Shown here piece by piece: positions 40,697-47,959 of a DNA stretch of 50,525 nt. A model generated the notes under the pieces. It was not told where the DNA came from and did no database searches. It saw only the letters and a program-made list of their open reading frames with translations. This DNA comes from a virus. The stretch lies in IMG/VR virus record IMGVR_UViG_3300048588_000030, positions 1-50,525 of that record. One strand, 5' to 3'. The position numbers and the translations under genes are program-made. The first letter of the stretch is position 1. Every line of letters begins with the position of its first letter.

Positions 40697-42541
40697 TTAA
40701 TTCACTTTGATTACCTCCATCGTCTTCATATCCAGTTCGTACTTGGTCTCGTTCTTAGCTCCCCAGTGAGTGCCGCTCATAACTCCGCACCCTAGCGGGA
40801 CTGTCAATGAGATGCCGTATATTGCCTTTACAGCGTTATACACGTCCAAGATTAGGCACTGCTGCGCTAACTCGTGGAACGCTTCTAGCTCGCTCTCAGG
40901 CAGCTCTACGATGATACTATCGTGGATGCTGTTAATCAGGTACATCTGGTAGCCCATGGCGTGTATCCGATGCCATAGCCACACGACCGCCAGTGGCACA
41001 ATCTCTCCGGTAGCGAAACCTTGCACAGGATAGTTACATATCGAGGTCGTGTTATTGATGTACCCGGAGCTGTCCATCCTAGTCCCGGGCCAATAGAACA
41101 CAAGCCCGTACTCAGTCTCCAGTTTGCCGTCCCGCAGTACAGCGTTTATCCACGAGTTCTGGGTATCAGTTATGCCCGAGTACCGCTTTCGGAAGTACTC
41201 GTAGTATTCCATCTCCGCTTTGGTGCCCTTGCGGCCACCGTACAGGGGCTTGAACGTGTGAGACTTGGCCGTTTGTCGGTCGCACTTGATGATGTCGGCA
41301 GTGGACGTATGCACATCTACCCGATTAAGGATGTCATCCAACCCCGCTTTATCCCGCCCCAAGTGCACCGCAGCACGGAACTCCAGTTGGGCCTCGTCAG
41401 CTTCCCCTATCAACCAGCCCTCCTTGCGACTCTTGAACAGAGGCTTATATCTACGTTGCAGGTTGTGTAGCTGCACCTTGTATCGAAGGCCAGAGGAGGA
41501 TAGCCTGTGCGTCCTTGTATTGCTCTGGTTGAATGAAGCATAAAGCACACCCTTGTCCGAGCCTTTGCAGCACTCCACAAATTTCTTGAGGTAGAACCCC
41601 ACGTCGTGCCCTACGGCTTTGGCTTGTCGATAGAGATCGAGAAACTTGCGCTGAGCTGCGGTGCTTGGGCGAAGGCTCAGGATTGTAGGCGCGTCAGTCA
41701 GCCTACCCCCTGCTGGGGTGCGGCGTGGCTTTCCGTACTTTGACAGTTCTGGAATGCCGAGTGTGTCGTACATATACTGGGCAAGTTGTTTTGGGCTATT
41801 AAAGTTAATCCCCCCAGTAATAGCATCAAGCTCTTTGGTCAGTTCGGCTAACGCAACCGAGGCAGTGTTGTACTCAGCTTGCACAGCCGCTTTGTCCAGC
41901 ATCATCCCATTGGCTTCGATATCAGCAAGGACAGGAGTGAGCAAGCACCGAGAGTACACAATAGGCAGAAGCCTTGGGCTCTCGCTGCGAAACGCCTGCA
42001 ACTGGGCCTGAGCAAGCTCTACAGTAAGTTCTACGTCACGTTCGCAGTACTTGGCTACCCAAGAGCGGGGAAGAGTCTCCGGGTTAACCCCAGCCTTAAT
42101 CATCTTGGACACTAACGAGTCCTTGCCTTTATTCCACCGCCGCTTAGCTACGGCGTCTAGGGCAAGCTCCCCAAACTGCCACCTGTTACCCCCAATGACG
42201 TACTCAGCAAGCATCGTATCGTACACAAGGACGTTGTGCAAATCTAGTCCGCACCGCTTCAGCCAATGCAACTCAAACTTGGCATTGTGGGCGATCAGAA
42301 AGTCGGCATTGTTGATGTCTTGCACTAGATCGTTGAGCTGGAACTCCCCAGCAAATCTGGAGTTGACTCCACCCTCGCTAGTCCTCCAATGAGCAAAGAC
42401 GATCTTGTTAGTAGGGTCTAACGCGGTTCCCTTATTGTGGTTGGTCGTCTCAAAGTCAAGTGCAACCCACGACCCGTTAAGATAGATACTGGGATCTGGG
42501 TTGGTCAGGTACTTAGGAAGCCCGTCGAGAGTTAGTGGCAT
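40697..42541 (-). CDS. DNA polymerase I-family (family A) replicative polymerase
   Basis: A 614-residue polymerase with both domains. The 3'-5' exonuclease has DFETT at 29-33, HNAKFELHWL at 85-94 and YCERDVE at 165-171. The polymerase has motif A ADEAQLEFR (381-389, Asp382), motif B RQTAKSHTFKPLYGG (422-436) and motif C HDS at 540-542. The Phe in motif B (430) is of the type that favours dNTPs over dideoxynucleotides. ATG 42541 has GGGA upstream; a TTG eight codons earlier is less likely. Motif C has HDS rather than HDE. It is the phage replicase, paired with separate primase and helicase genes. Confidence 0.93.
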   Translation of the reverse strand: MPLTLDGLPKYLTNPDPSIYLNGSWVALDFETTNHNKGTALDPTNKIVFAHWRTSEGGVNSRFAGEFQLNDLVQDINNADFLIAHNAKFELHWLKRCGLDLHNVLVYDTMLAEYVIGGNRWQFGELALDAVAKRRWNKGKDSLVSKMIKAGVNPETLPRSWVAKYCERDVELTVELAQAQLQAFRSESPRLLPIVYSRCLLTPVLADIEANGMMLDKAAVQAEYNTASVALAELTKELDAITGGINFNSPKQLAQYMYDTLGIPELSKYGKPRRTPAGGRLTDAPTILSLRPSTAAQRKFLDLYRQAKAVGHDVGFYLKKFVECCKGSDKGVLYASFNQSNTRTHRLSSSGLRYKVQLHNLQRRYKPLFKSRKEGWLIGEADEAQLEFRAAVHLGRDKAGLDDILNRVDVHTSTADIIKCDRQTAKSHTFKPLYGGRKGTKAEMEYYEYFRKRYSGITDTQNSWINAVLRDGKLETEYGLVFYWPGTRMDSSGYINNTTSICNYPVQGFATGEIVPLAVVWLWHRIHAMGYQMYLINSIHDSIIVELPESELEAFHELAQQCLILDVYNAVKAIYGISLTVPLGCGVMSGTHWGAKNETKYELDMKTMEVIKVN

Positions 42542-42785
42542 TATTCTTTCCCTTTTTGCGCACAATATCCTTCATAATTATCTGGGTAAGCGCCTCTAGC
42601 CCGTTGTCGTAGGCGTGCTCTACTGTCCCTGTATACGTACGAGGGCTTTGCTCAACGTCAGTACTCATACACGCTGCCGAGTATCGGTACATATACGCAT
42701 TTGGGTCCGTGGATATACTCATATCCCGGTACGCGTTGGCTACAATAATTGGAATCCCGTTAATAGATACTTGAATACTTAACAT
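42513..42785 (-). CDS. Small uncharacterised protein, SD in preceding gene
   Basis: A 90-residue protein starting at ATG 42785, with GGAGGGGAA directly before the start. That ribosome site lies inside the end of the upstream gene, in its shared ARALE segment. The 3' end overlaps the polymerase start. No family is recognised; the basic C-terminus (KDIVRKKGKNN) could bind nucleic acid. Confidence 0.6.
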   Translation of the reverse strand: MLSIQVSINGIPIIVANAYRDMSISTDPNAYMYRYSAACMSTDVEQSPRTYTGTVEHAYDNGLEALTQIIMKDIVRKKGKNNATNSRRAS

Positions 42786-43063
42786 TTCCCCTCCAGTGCG
42801 CGGGCGATGGCGGCTTCGGCCAATCCCACAAAACAGTCTTTGGTATGCGGGGCAAATCGAGATGTTGGGCAGCACGGCGATTCGTCGTCGTCGAGCAAGG
42901 TACGGTTAGCCGGGTAGTTCTCCAGCACATCCAGCAGCGCCGTGACGACTTCGGGCGGGCATTGGCGGTGAGAGTGTTCTGGCGTTGCCCATTCAGACGG
43001 GAAGTCCGTGCCAAAACGGGACTCGCACCATTCTTTCCGGGCGCGGGTGATTAGGTCGCTCAT
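42779..43063 (-). CDS. Small protein of the ARALE cassette series (1)
   Basis: A 94-residue protein with three Cys near residues 64-78 (CCPTSRFAPHTKDC) that may bind zinc. It ends ARALEGKC. The codons for ALE contain CTGGAG, which serves as the ribosome site for the next gene. The ATG overlaps the previous stop (ATGA). No family is recognised. Confidence 0.6.
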   Translation of the reverse strand: MSDLITRARKEWCESRFGTDFPSEWATPEHSHRQCPPEVVTALLDVLENYPANRTLLDDDESPCCPTSRFAPHTKDCFVGLAEAAIARALEGKC

Positions 43064-43470
43064 GGCTTCTGCTCCAGTGCTGCACGTATGCCCCGCGCAT
43101 CAGCAAGCGCGTTGTGCGGGTTGTCGCTGCCGCAATCTATGCGTAGCACTTCCATCGTGAGCGGAGGGGTATCAATCCTCGTTCCGGGGCCGGTAATCAA
43201 GGCTTGGCAAAAGTGCGCAATATCCTCCGGCCAATCTGCCACGATATGCACACGCTCAAATTGGGCAAGCCATTGCTGAAGGCTGCTCTGCATATCCGCT
43301 ACTGACACCGAGGATTTACCGAGAATCGGCAGGACATGCGCGGCTACCCAGTCACCGGGGTTCTCGCATGGCACCACCTCATACCACTCCCTACCATCCT
43401 CGGCCACAAGCGCCATAGAAATCAGCGCACCCTTGTACTCATTGAATTCACAATCAAGATATAGGTTCAT
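43060..43470 (-). CDS. DnaQ-like 3'-5' exonuclease (Rv2179c-like), ARALE series (2)
   Basis: A 136-residue exonuclease-type protein. It starts MNLYLDCEFNEYKG, with the DxE of the DnaQ fold, and carries a late HNALADARGIRAAL with the final His and Asp of the site. The central part is short compared with polymerase-associated exonucleases, and resembles 3'-5' exoribonucleases of the Rv2179c type. ATG 43470 overlaps the previous stop. The end LEQKP carries CTGGAG, the ribosome site for the next gene. Confidence 0.7.
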   Translation of the reverse strand: MNLYLDCEFNEYKGALISMALVAEDGREWYEVVPCENPGDWVAAHVLPILGKSSVSVADMQSSLQQWLAQFERVHIVADWPEDIAHFCQALITGPGTRIDTPPLTMEVLRIDCGSDNPHNALADARGIRAALEQKP

Positions 43471-43790
43471 TGTCTCCACTCCAGTGCGCGGATTGCTATG
43501 TTCAGCTTCGCCAGTGCTAAGCGCCAGACACTTAGCCCGCTTGTCTCTATCTGCCTTGCGTTATCAAGAAGCCACTTCCCAAGCTCCGGGCTGATCTTCT
43601 CAACGCGACGAAACCCATTCCCTCTGAATTGGTTACCGTCGCCATCCACTACCTGATACCTTGTTCCTCCTCCACCGTAATCAAGATCGCTATGGTAGAA
43701 GCCAACACACCAATGATCTTGTGGATCTCCATCGTGGTATTTTGTGGCAAGCACATAGTCGCCAACATGTAACGAGCCGGTTATTTTCAC
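43467..43790 (-). CDS. Small protein of the ARALE cassette series (3)
   Basis: A 107-residue protein starting at GTG 43790, overlapping the previous stop (GTGA). The first half is rich in Gly, Tyr and Asp (DYGGGGTRYQVVDGDGNQFRG) and looks beta-rich; the C-terminal half is helical and ends IRALEWRQ. CTGGAG in its last codons is the ribosome site for the next gene. Family not recognised. Confidence 0.6.
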   Translation of the reverse strand: MKITGSLHVGDYVLATKYHDGDPQDHWCVGFYHSDLDYGGGGTRYQVVDGDGNQFRGNGFRRVEKISPELGKWLLDNARQIETSGLSVWRLALAKLNIAIRALEWRQ

Positions 43791-43885
43791 AGCTTCTGCT
43801 CCAGTGCTTTGCGGGCAGCGTGTAATATCTCCATGCAGCCCGACTCCTCTGGGATGTTGAACCGGAGTCTCTCGGCCTCATTCAT
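43787..43885 (-). CDS. 32-residue protein of the ARALE cassette series (4)
   Basis: A 32-codon frame starting at ATG 43885 with GAGGAGG seven bases upstream, and ending TGA at 43787, overlapping the next GTG. The product begins MNEAERLRFNIPEESG and ends AARKALEQKL, the same type of end as its three downstream neighbours. The CTGGAG in its last codons is the ribosome site of the next gene. The overlap pattern on both sides supports translation. Confidence 0.55.
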   Translation of the reverse strand: MNEAERLRFNIPEESGCMEILHAARKALEQKL

Positions 43886-44465
43886 ACCCTGCCTCCTCTT
43901 TATGCTTATCATCGTTATCAAGTGATATCTTAAATCCTACTTTAGCAGCAACGTGGTACACTACGATACCTTCCGGGTTCATGAATCCGGGACTAGCGTA
44001 ACTCCCACCATCACGTAAATTCACCAAGCACTCTGCAACTTGCTCCTCGCTAAACGGACCCCTATAGATTGTAGGGACTATATCACACACCGTAGGAACC
44101 GAATCTGCGGTCCACCGAAGGGCACTAAACAAGCTAAACTTACGGTCTATACGCCCATAGTTACGCTGTATCCCAGCACCCCACCACTCTCCAAAATGCC
44201 GCCCCACGCCCAAAGCGACCAGCTCCATGAAGTTATCTCGGCACCACGCAGCAAAGCCAAAGTTATCTCGTTCGGGAGTAATAAAATTTTTGCGGGACTG
44301 ACACCACATCGATATAGGCCCAACTTCAGTTATTACGGTGGCTACCGTGTTCGCGTCTGGCTCGTCGTACGACCACACTACAGCCGCGTTAGTGCCGTCA
44401 ATTTTTTCTGTAATCACTACTTCACGGAACAGTCGGGCCATCTTGGGAAACTTTACGAATTCCAT
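43878..44465 (-). CDS. RNA ligase-like nucleotidyltransferase
   Basis: A 195-residue protein with the covalent nucleotidyltransferase motif I, TEKIDGTNA at 19-27 (Lys21 is the AMP acceptor). It also has a GEWWGAGIQ segment, a late NPEGIVVYH stretch and KISLDN, matching the later ligase motifs. RNA ligases of this small phage type repair broken tRNA or RNA. ATG 44465 has GGGAG upstream. It is between helicase and the ARALE series in one operon. It may counter RNA-cutting host defences; that is inference. Confidence 0.8.
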   Translation of the reverse strand: MEFVKFPKMARLFREVVITEKIDGTNAAVVWSYDEPDANTVATVITEVGPISMWCQSRKNFITPERDNFGFAAWCRDNFMELVALGVGRHFGEWWGAGIQRNYGRIDRKFSLFSALRWTADSVPTVCDIVPTIYRGPFSEEQVAECLVNLRDGGSYASPGFMNPEGIVVYHVAAKVGFKISLDNDDKHKEEAGYE

Positions 44466-44466
44466 T

Positions 44467-45690
44467 TTATGCTCCCTGTATACGGTTATACGCCACTTCC
44501 ACAGTTACCGGAATTATCGCATGACTGCCACTCCTCTTGTTCTTGCACAATGTCAACACTCTCCTATTAGCCTCAAGACTTTGCACACTAGCCCCAATGC
44601 CGATCATCACGTCAGCTTGGGCTGGGATACCCGTATTGCTATAGTCAACATCTCCCTTGTCCAGCACATCCTTGTTCGACGCACTATCGCCAGCTTGCGT
44701 CACAGACAGGACAACTACCCGGTATCGCTTGGCAATGTTACGCGCAGCAGTAGCTGCTTTCTCCAGCTTAACCGTATAGTTTTGCTCTCCTAGGTCGAGA
44801 TTTCGTAGCTGATCGAGCACAACAACGTCGGGCTTGTACTCCCGAACCAGCGCCTCTATCACGGGCGGCTGGCCGGGACTCAGAGGGGCGAATATGATAT
44901 TATCATACCCCCGTTCCCTAGCCAGTTGTTCCGCCCGTGCCGGATCTGCCTCTATTTCGGCAATGGTCATACCAGAAAGTCGCCCAACCGTACGCATAAT
45001 CAAGTCCTCAACGGGCTCCTCATTGCCGATGTACAGTACGGTAAGACCAGCCCGAAGGAACCCAGACACCGCATTAATCACGAACATGGTCTTGCCTATT
45101 TCAGGTTGCGCAAACACTATGACGTGATGGCCGCGGCGTAGTCCCCCTCGTAGATGGTCATTTAGCGCCTTGGGAAGAATGGGAATGAGCCCTTCCTCCT
45201 TCTCTTTCGCTACCAGTTCAGACAAGTCAGCGCCCCGCATTACCGGGACGAGCTTGGTGATGGCGTCCGCATTGGACGTTTCGGCAGCCAGTGACCATCG
45301 TTGGTAATCAGCAAGTAAGTTAGTTATCTCCGCAGTCCTACCTCCCAAGAGGGCACTCGCAAGTTTGTTCCCAGCCACCTCACGACGCATGGCCATAAGG
45401 TCAGTTATCACGTTCGGTGCGGAGACATTGGCCTCCTCGGAAGTCAGCCCCGCTACCAGTTCCATGAACAGCTTTTTGTGCTTAGGGTTGGTGTACTGCC
45501 GGGCTACGCTATTGGCAAGCAGTTCACCATCCACAGACTTTGCGGTATCGTCATTCGTGTAGTACGCAGTTACAGCATCGAGCACCACCCTCCCTTGCTC
45601 GCTGAAGTCATCCCCAGCATCAGCTTTGTTTACACTGTCCCACGCTTCCCGAGACTTGATGCACGCAACTAGTACCGAACGTTCGCTCAT
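44467..45690 (-). CDS. DnaB-like replicative helicase
   Basis: A 407-residue helicase. The N-terminal 150 residues correspond to the DnaB N-terminal region. The RecA-type domain has Walker A AQPEIGKT (194-201), Walker B VVVLDQ (289-294) and a late arginine finger region near KNKRSG. It is of the type used as a ring helicase ahead of the fork. The stop lies one base before the RNA ligase start. It follows the primase, overlapping it by four bases; the two are fused in T7 but separate here. Confidence 0.88.
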   Translation of the reverse strand: MSERSVLVACIKSREAWDSVNKADAGDDFSEQGRVVLDAVTAYYTNDDTAKSVDGELLANSVARQYTNPKHKKLFMELVAGLTSEEANVSAPNVITDLMAMRREVAGNKLASALLGGRTAEITNLLADYQRWSLAAETSNADAITKLVPVMRGADLSELVAKEKEEGLIPILPKALNDHLRGGLRRGHHVIVFAQPEIGKTMFVINAVSGFLRAGLTVLYIGNEEPVEDLIMRTVGRLSGMTIAEIEADPARAEQLARERGYDNIIFAPLSPGQPPVIEALVREYKPDVVVLDQLRNLDLGEQNYTVKLEKAATAARNIAKRYRVVVLSVTQAGDSASNKDVLDKGDVDYSNTGIPAQADVMIGIGASVQSLEANRRVLTLCKNKRSGSHAIIPVTVEVAYNRIQGA

Positions 45691-46487
45691 ACTTCAAAGC
45701 TCGCCATGTAGTTATCCAATTCCTCCTCTCGCATATCCTTGATGTCACGGGGCAGCTTCATGACATAAAGCCAGTCCACCCACCCAGCAAGCCAGTTCCG
45801 TACGCGCAGCGCAGCCTCGTCGGCATCAGGGTCAAGAGCTATGAACACTTCCGTGTACTTCGCCGCGATTAGCGGAATGTCTCGTGGATCTAACGACGTT
45901 CCCAAAAGCGCCATAGTATCCATGTAATGCGAGGCCCGCACAGCACTAGGGATATCCTCCACGATCAGCAGGGACGGGCACCCCACCGGACTCGTATACC
46001 ACGAACTCTTCGTTACAGTCTGTGAGTTCATGTGGGTATACGCCTTTGCGCGACCGGGGCTAAACTTCCGATACCGCAAGTGCGTCCCCTTCACAGTCCT
46101 GTCATTGGCGTAGATCGGATACGCCGCGTTACCGTCTATCGTAAACCGTACCCCGGATCGACTAACGTGCTCCGGTGTAAACCCATACACAGCATTCAGC
46201 AAAACAAGATCTTCGGGATTTGGTGCGTACAGTGGTCCGGAGTATGGTCTAGATTCCTCACGAGGCGCAATAGGAGCGTCTGTGGCGAACAAACTCTTTC
46301 CACCTAGGGGTATGTAGCCCTTACACCCGCAGGAAGCTCTAAAGCAATTATACAAATACCCGGAACCGTCTCTGTTGGTGACGCTGAATTTCTTTTCACC
46401 GCAGTTCGGGCACTCGGCGGTGACAGTTGCTCCTATCGGGATGTTCAGGAGCGGGAGCATTGCTCTGGCTTTACTTACGCTAGTCAT
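45687..46487 (-). CDS. DNA primase with zinc-binding and TOPRIM domains
   Basis: A 266-residue primase that makes RNA primers for lagging-strand synthesis. It has a CPNC zinc finger at 26-29 with partner Cys at 48, 53 and 55, then a TOPRIM domain with the acidic motifs LLIVEDIPSAV (173-183, Glu177) and ALDPDADEA (217-225). It resembles the N-terminal half of T7 gp4. It is the first gene after promoter C and the A/T tract, and shares four bases with the helicase gene downstream. Confidence 0.88.
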   Translation of the reverse strand: MTSVSKARAMLPLLNIPIGATVTAECPNCGEKKFSVTNRDGSGYLYNCFRASCGCKGYIPLGGKSLFATDAPIAPREESRPYSGPLYAPNPEDLVLLNAVYGFTPEHVSRSGVRFTIDGNAAYPIYANDRTVKGTHLRYRKFSPGRAKAYTHMNSQTVTKSSWYTSPVGCPSLLIVEDIPSAVRASHYMDTMALLGTSLDPRDIPLIAAKYTEVFIALDPDADEAALRVRNWLAGWVDWLYVMKLPRDIKDMREEELDNYMASFEV

Positions 46488-46503
46488 GTCCGTATCCTCC
46501 GTG

Positions 46504-46570
46504 TATTATTAATATAATAATATTATATATAATATATATATTATATTAATAATATATTATATAATAAATA
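46504..46570. other. 67-bp pure A/T tract before primase
   Basis: No G or C between 46504 and 46570. The tract separates promoter C (46590-46615) from the primase start at 46487. Promoter and A/T tract have the same order as at 8.1 kb. Confidence 0.5.
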
Positions 46571-46589
46571 CTATACCGTGTATTAATAT

Positions 46590-46615
46590 AACGTTTTATA
46601 GTTACCTTTGTGACA
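46590..46615 (-). promoter_or_regulatory. Phage-type promoter C before primase
   Basis: On the minus strand TGTCACA-N15-CGTT, preceded by A and followed by ATATTAATAC. It lies 22 bases after the sigma factor stop and faces the primase, helicase and downstream replication genes. The spacing is identical to promoters A and B. Confidence 0.65.
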
Positions 46616-46636
46616 TTAAGAATTCTTAATGAAAAC

Positions 46637-47161
46637 TTAATAATTCTCAGCAACCATCCTGAGTTTAGCTATTGCTCGTGACAGCAACTGCCGGGAATTA
46701 TCCTCACTTACCCCCAAACGTGTAGCTATCTCCGAGAAACTTGCTCCGTTGGCGTGCATGAAGTACACCGCCACCTGCTGCGGTGCAAGGTCGTTTACCG
46801 CTTGCATTATGGCTGCTTTCTGCTGCTCTGCAGCTAGGATGTCTTCTGGAGAATCCAACGAAGTGCCTACCGAGTACTCAACTAACAACTCGTCCCCTGC
46901 ATCCGTAACCTCCAACTCTAGGTGCCTGCCAATGTCCCGGCTAATGCGGCGGAGTACGTCAACACTCGCATTTGTAGCCATTCGACGAGCTATTCGCAGC
47001 AGTTCGTCATCAGAACCAGTAAAATCGTGGTATCTTTGCCACACTTTTACCAAAACTTCCTGTGCTACATCCTGAGCATCCGCCCTTTCTGGAAGAATCC
47101 CCGTGGAAACAGCCAACGCTGCATCGTGGCACGCCCATAGCTGCTTAGAATCTAGTGCCAT
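46637..47161 (-). CDS. ECF-type sigma factor
   Basis: A 174-residue sigma factor with region 2 (DAQDVAQEVLVKVWQRYHDF, residues about 28-47) and a C-terminal region 4 helix-turn-helix (FSEIATRLGVSEDNSRQLLSRAI, about 142-165), with no region 1 or 3: the ECF build. It should redirect host RNA polymerase to phage promoters; phiEco32 also encodes an ECF factor for its later genes. The gene lies directly downstream of the ATP-grasp gene. GAGGAT precedes the ATG. Promoters A-C are likely targets. Confidence 0.85.
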   Translation of the reverse strand: MALDSKQLWACHDAALAVSTGILPERADAQDVAQEVLVKVWQRYHDFTGSDDELLRIARRMATNASVDVLRRISRDIGRHLELEVTDAGDELLVEYSVGTSLDSPEDILAAEQQKAAIMQAVNDLAPQQVAVYFMHANGASFSEIATRLGVSEDNSRQLLSRAIAKLRMVAENY

Positions 47162-47164
47162 ATG

Positions 47165-47959
47165 TCAATATCCTCGTGATGCTCGACGGTACATTTCAGC
47201 CCCAAATTCCCGAATATAGGTACTCAGAGTCGTTCCAGTAAGGCCCGGTGCGGTGTTAACCTCGTACACAGTCGCTTGTTGGATGTTCTCCGTCCATCCA
47301 ACGTCTACTGCGCCGAAGTCTAGCCCAAGTGCAGCCACTGCTGCTATGGATTGGTCTATGACATCGCGTGGAGGAGCGATCCCAGCACGACCAAATACCC
47401 ACCCGTTATCATAGTTACGCACCATATTGCGAGTCTCGGGGTCACCCAAAAATTCACCAGATCTTCGCATCTTTTTCTGCACATCGATGACACGTCCTTG
47501 CATGACGTGTACACGGTACTCGTCCTTCTTAGGCACATAGCGAACATAAAGCGGAAGCCCCTCCCTGACATCTTCTGGTCGTTTATAGATCTCAATTCCA
47601 CGTCCTGAACTGGAACGGAGTAGTCGCCGGCCAAAAACTATACGTTTTCGTGCCCACTTTCGGGCAACATTAACGTCCAAAGTATATTTTGGAATTTTTA
47701 TGCCCGCGGAATTAAGCAGCTCGAACGCCTTGAGCTTGTTACTGGCAAGTTTCACAGCACTTGGAGCGTTCAGCACGTACCCGCACCGCATTGCCCACGA
47801 CTCCGGTAGGGCAGACGAGCCCCAATTTACGATAGCATCACTGCCCCTAGGCACATAGGACGACTCCTCTGGTGCTCGCAATCGCTTAATCCTAAGCCCA
47901 CGACTTAGCTTTCTGGCACTGTCACTAAAGTAATTATACGCGTACAGCCGCCCTCGCAT
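47165..47959 (-). CDS. ATP-grasp amide ligase
   Basis: A 264-residue protein of the ATP-grasp superfamily, which activates a carboxylate as an acyl phosphate and joins it to an amine. Visible features are SNKLKAFELLNSAGIKIPKYT (about 73-93), an RSSSGRGIEIY loop (116-126), RYVPKKDEYRVHVMQG (140-155) and the metal-binding end GAVDVGW and VYEVNTAPG (231-239). ATG 47959 has GGAGGTG upstream; a GTG seven codons earlier is possible. It overlaps the amidotransferase gene by 26 bases. In phiEco32-type islands ATP-grasp proteins add further amide bonds to the same product. Confidence 0.85.
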   Translation of the reverse strand: MRGRLYAYNYFSDSARKLSRGLRIKRLRAPEESSYVPRGSDAIVNWGSSALPESWAMRCGYVLNAPSAVKLASNKLKAFELLNSAGIKIPKYTLDVNVARKWARKRIVFGRRLLRSSSGRGIEIYKRPEDVREGLPLYVRYVPKKDEYRVHVMQGRVIDVQKKMRRSGEFLGDPETRNMVRNYDNGWVFGRAGIAPPRDVIDQSIAAVAALGLDFGAVDVGWTENIQQATVYEVNTAPGLTGTTLSTYIREFGAEMYRRASRGY

